From: Streptosporangiaceae bacterium
GTDB lineage: Bacteria; Actinomycetota; Actinomycetes; Streptosporangiales; Streptosporangiaceae
NCBI GenBank assembly: GCA_030040815.1
Contig: JASHSZ010000444.1
Location: forward strand, 1-14,499
Direction of reading: 5' to 3'
DNA length: 14,499 bases
Below, piece after piece: positions 13,969 to 14,499 of the stretch. The translations under genes were made by a program, and so were the position numbers. The notes under the pieces were generated by a model. The model ran no database searches. It was not told the origin of the DNA and saw only the letters and a program-made list of their open reading frames with translations. Positions within the stretch are counted from its first letter, which is position 1. Each line of letters opens with the position of its first letter.

Positions 13969-14090
13969 TCACAGGTCCAGGACTGTGTCGTTGCCGGGCC
14001 GGGCGCAGCAGATCAGCACCTCACCGACTGCCGGGGGTCCAGCGGATCCGGCGAGTAGGTCACGCGCCCGGGCGTGCGGCCCGAGCGGGT
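13969..14090 (-). pseudogene. Ferredoxin (2Fe-2S) C-terminal tail of a MOSC-reductase protein, frameshifted
   Basis: After the MOSC domain the sequence reads GRVTYSPDPLDP, then in the next frame VGEVLICCARPGNDTVLDL to TGA at 13969-13971. This is the familiar end of the plant-type ferredoxin domain that closes long MOSC-FAD-NAD-ferredoxin proteins, including the last cluster Cys (LICC). The switch occurs at a run of five C on the minus strand (14033-14037); six C would restore the frame as LDPPAVGEV. The first three cluster Cys of the domain are missing, so no 2Fe-2S cluster can form. It is both a deletion relic and a frameshift. Confidence 0.7.
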
Positions 14091-14499
14091 CTTGACGATC
14101 TGGTCCCCGGCCTGGATGCCTCCTTCGGTGATGACGCGCATGTAGAAGCCGGGACGGTGGTGGCTCACCAGGAGTGCCGGCAGCTGCGGTTCGCCGAGGC
14201 GCACGCCGACGCGGTAGCAGGTAACCCGCGGCTGGGTGACCTCGAACTCGGCGTCTCCGATGCGGTACCGGTCGCCGATGCAGACCTCGTTGCCGGGCAT
14301 GGCGTCGACGGTAAGGTTCTCGCCGAACTGGCCACGGCTGAGGTCGTCCCGCCCAAGGTGCCGCGCCCAGTACCGGTAGGACTGGATCTGGTAGACGAGC
14401 ACGGCGCGCTGCTCACCGCCGTGGCCGTTCAGGTCGCCCTGGCCGTCCCCGTCGATGTTCAGGCGCGGTACCGTGGCCGGGCCCGGCACGGGCTGCTTC
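14013..14499 (-). CDS. MOSC domain protein (internally deleted, start beyond the window)
   Basis: The frame is open to the window edge. It carries a good MOSC domain: VPRLNIDGDGQGDLNGHGGE, QRAVLVYQIQSYRYWARHLG, GQFGENLTVDAMPGNEVCIG and the conserved cysteine in FEVTQPRVTCYRVGVRLGEP. MOSC proteins bind molybdenum-cofactor or persulfide-type substrates through this Cys. The codons before LNIDG (KQPVPGP) fit the family, so the true start lies right of 14499. In relatives of this subtype the MOSC domain is followed by FAD, NAD and ferredoxin domains (about 550-600 residues in all). Here AGDQIVK is joined straight to the ferredoxin tail near 14080-14092, and the frame ends at QSVRC. A stand-alone MOSC could still be folded, but the reductase function is lost. 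The gene reads toward the sugar-oxidation operon and could share its transcript. Confidence 0.82.
   Translation of the reverse strand, partial: KQPVPGPATVPRLNIDGDGQGDLNGHGGEQRAVLVYQIQSYRYWARHLGRDDLSRGQFGENLTVDAMPGNEVCIGDRYRIGDAEFEVTQPRVTCYRVGVRLGEPQLPALLVSHHRPGFYMRVITEGGIQAGDQIVKTRSGRTPGRVTYSPDPLDPRQSVRC

Noticed and set aside
1..14499. Mobile element, CRISPR array, tRNA or attachment site
   Set aside because: No transposase or integrase motifs, terminal repeats, spaced palindromic repeats or tRNA folds were found by reading both strands.

Overview
The window is high-GC DNA (roughly 70 percent by eye) from an actinomycete-type bacterium. The gene families support this: a DUF6297-type ABC permease, a ScoMcrA-like head-domain protein, a DUF6510 fragment, a MOSC-plus-ferredoxin protein and an actinobacterial GH15 trehalase-like enzyme. 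I cannot name the genus from sequence alone. No tRNA, rRNA, CRISPR array, transposase or integrase was seen.

Region 1-1020 (minus strand): a TetR-type repressor gene, apparently leaderless and with a perfect palindrome over its promoter, overlaps by ATGA an NAD-dependent epimerase gene that runs off the left edge. Region 1040-2000 holds gene debris on the minus strand: the tail of an unknown membrane-like protein and the ATPase half of a histidine kinase that has lost its sensor half and partner. Region 2000-2570 is non-coding and carries a striking 11-bp tandem repeat. Region 2574-4950 (minus) is a two-gene ABC exporter-type unit, an ATPase plus a DUF6297 membrane protein.

Region 4951-7235 is mostly decayed. 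It has a frameshifted redoxin C-terminus, one intact DUF1440 membrane protein, and a deletion scar in which the N-terminus of a sulfite-oxidase-like molybdoenzyme runs straight into the C-terminus of DUF6510. An alpha/beta hydrolase (7236-7994, plus) follows, in which the nucleophilic serine is replaced by alanine. A compound inverted repeat at 8062-8094 separates it from the converging right-hand operon.

Region 8444-13920 (minus) is the main intact block. It is one tightly packed operon transcribed right to left: ScoMcrA-like head-domain protein, SDR dehydrogenase, GMC flavoprotein with a pyranose-oxidase-like His/Asn pair, GH15 trehalase/glucoamylase-like enzyme, and a four-module VOC (extradiol-dioxygenase-like) protein. 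Gaps are 2-21 bases. The enzymes suggest cytoplasmic hydrolysis of a glucoside followed by sugar oxidation; the substrate is unknown. At the right edge lies a MOSC protein whose flavin-reductase middle has been deleted and whose ferredoxin tail is out of frame.

The overall picture is one well-kept sugar-oxidation operon and one exporter set among genes broken by internal deletions and C-tract frameshifts. Two of the broken loci belong to molybdenum/ferredoxin redox chemistry.
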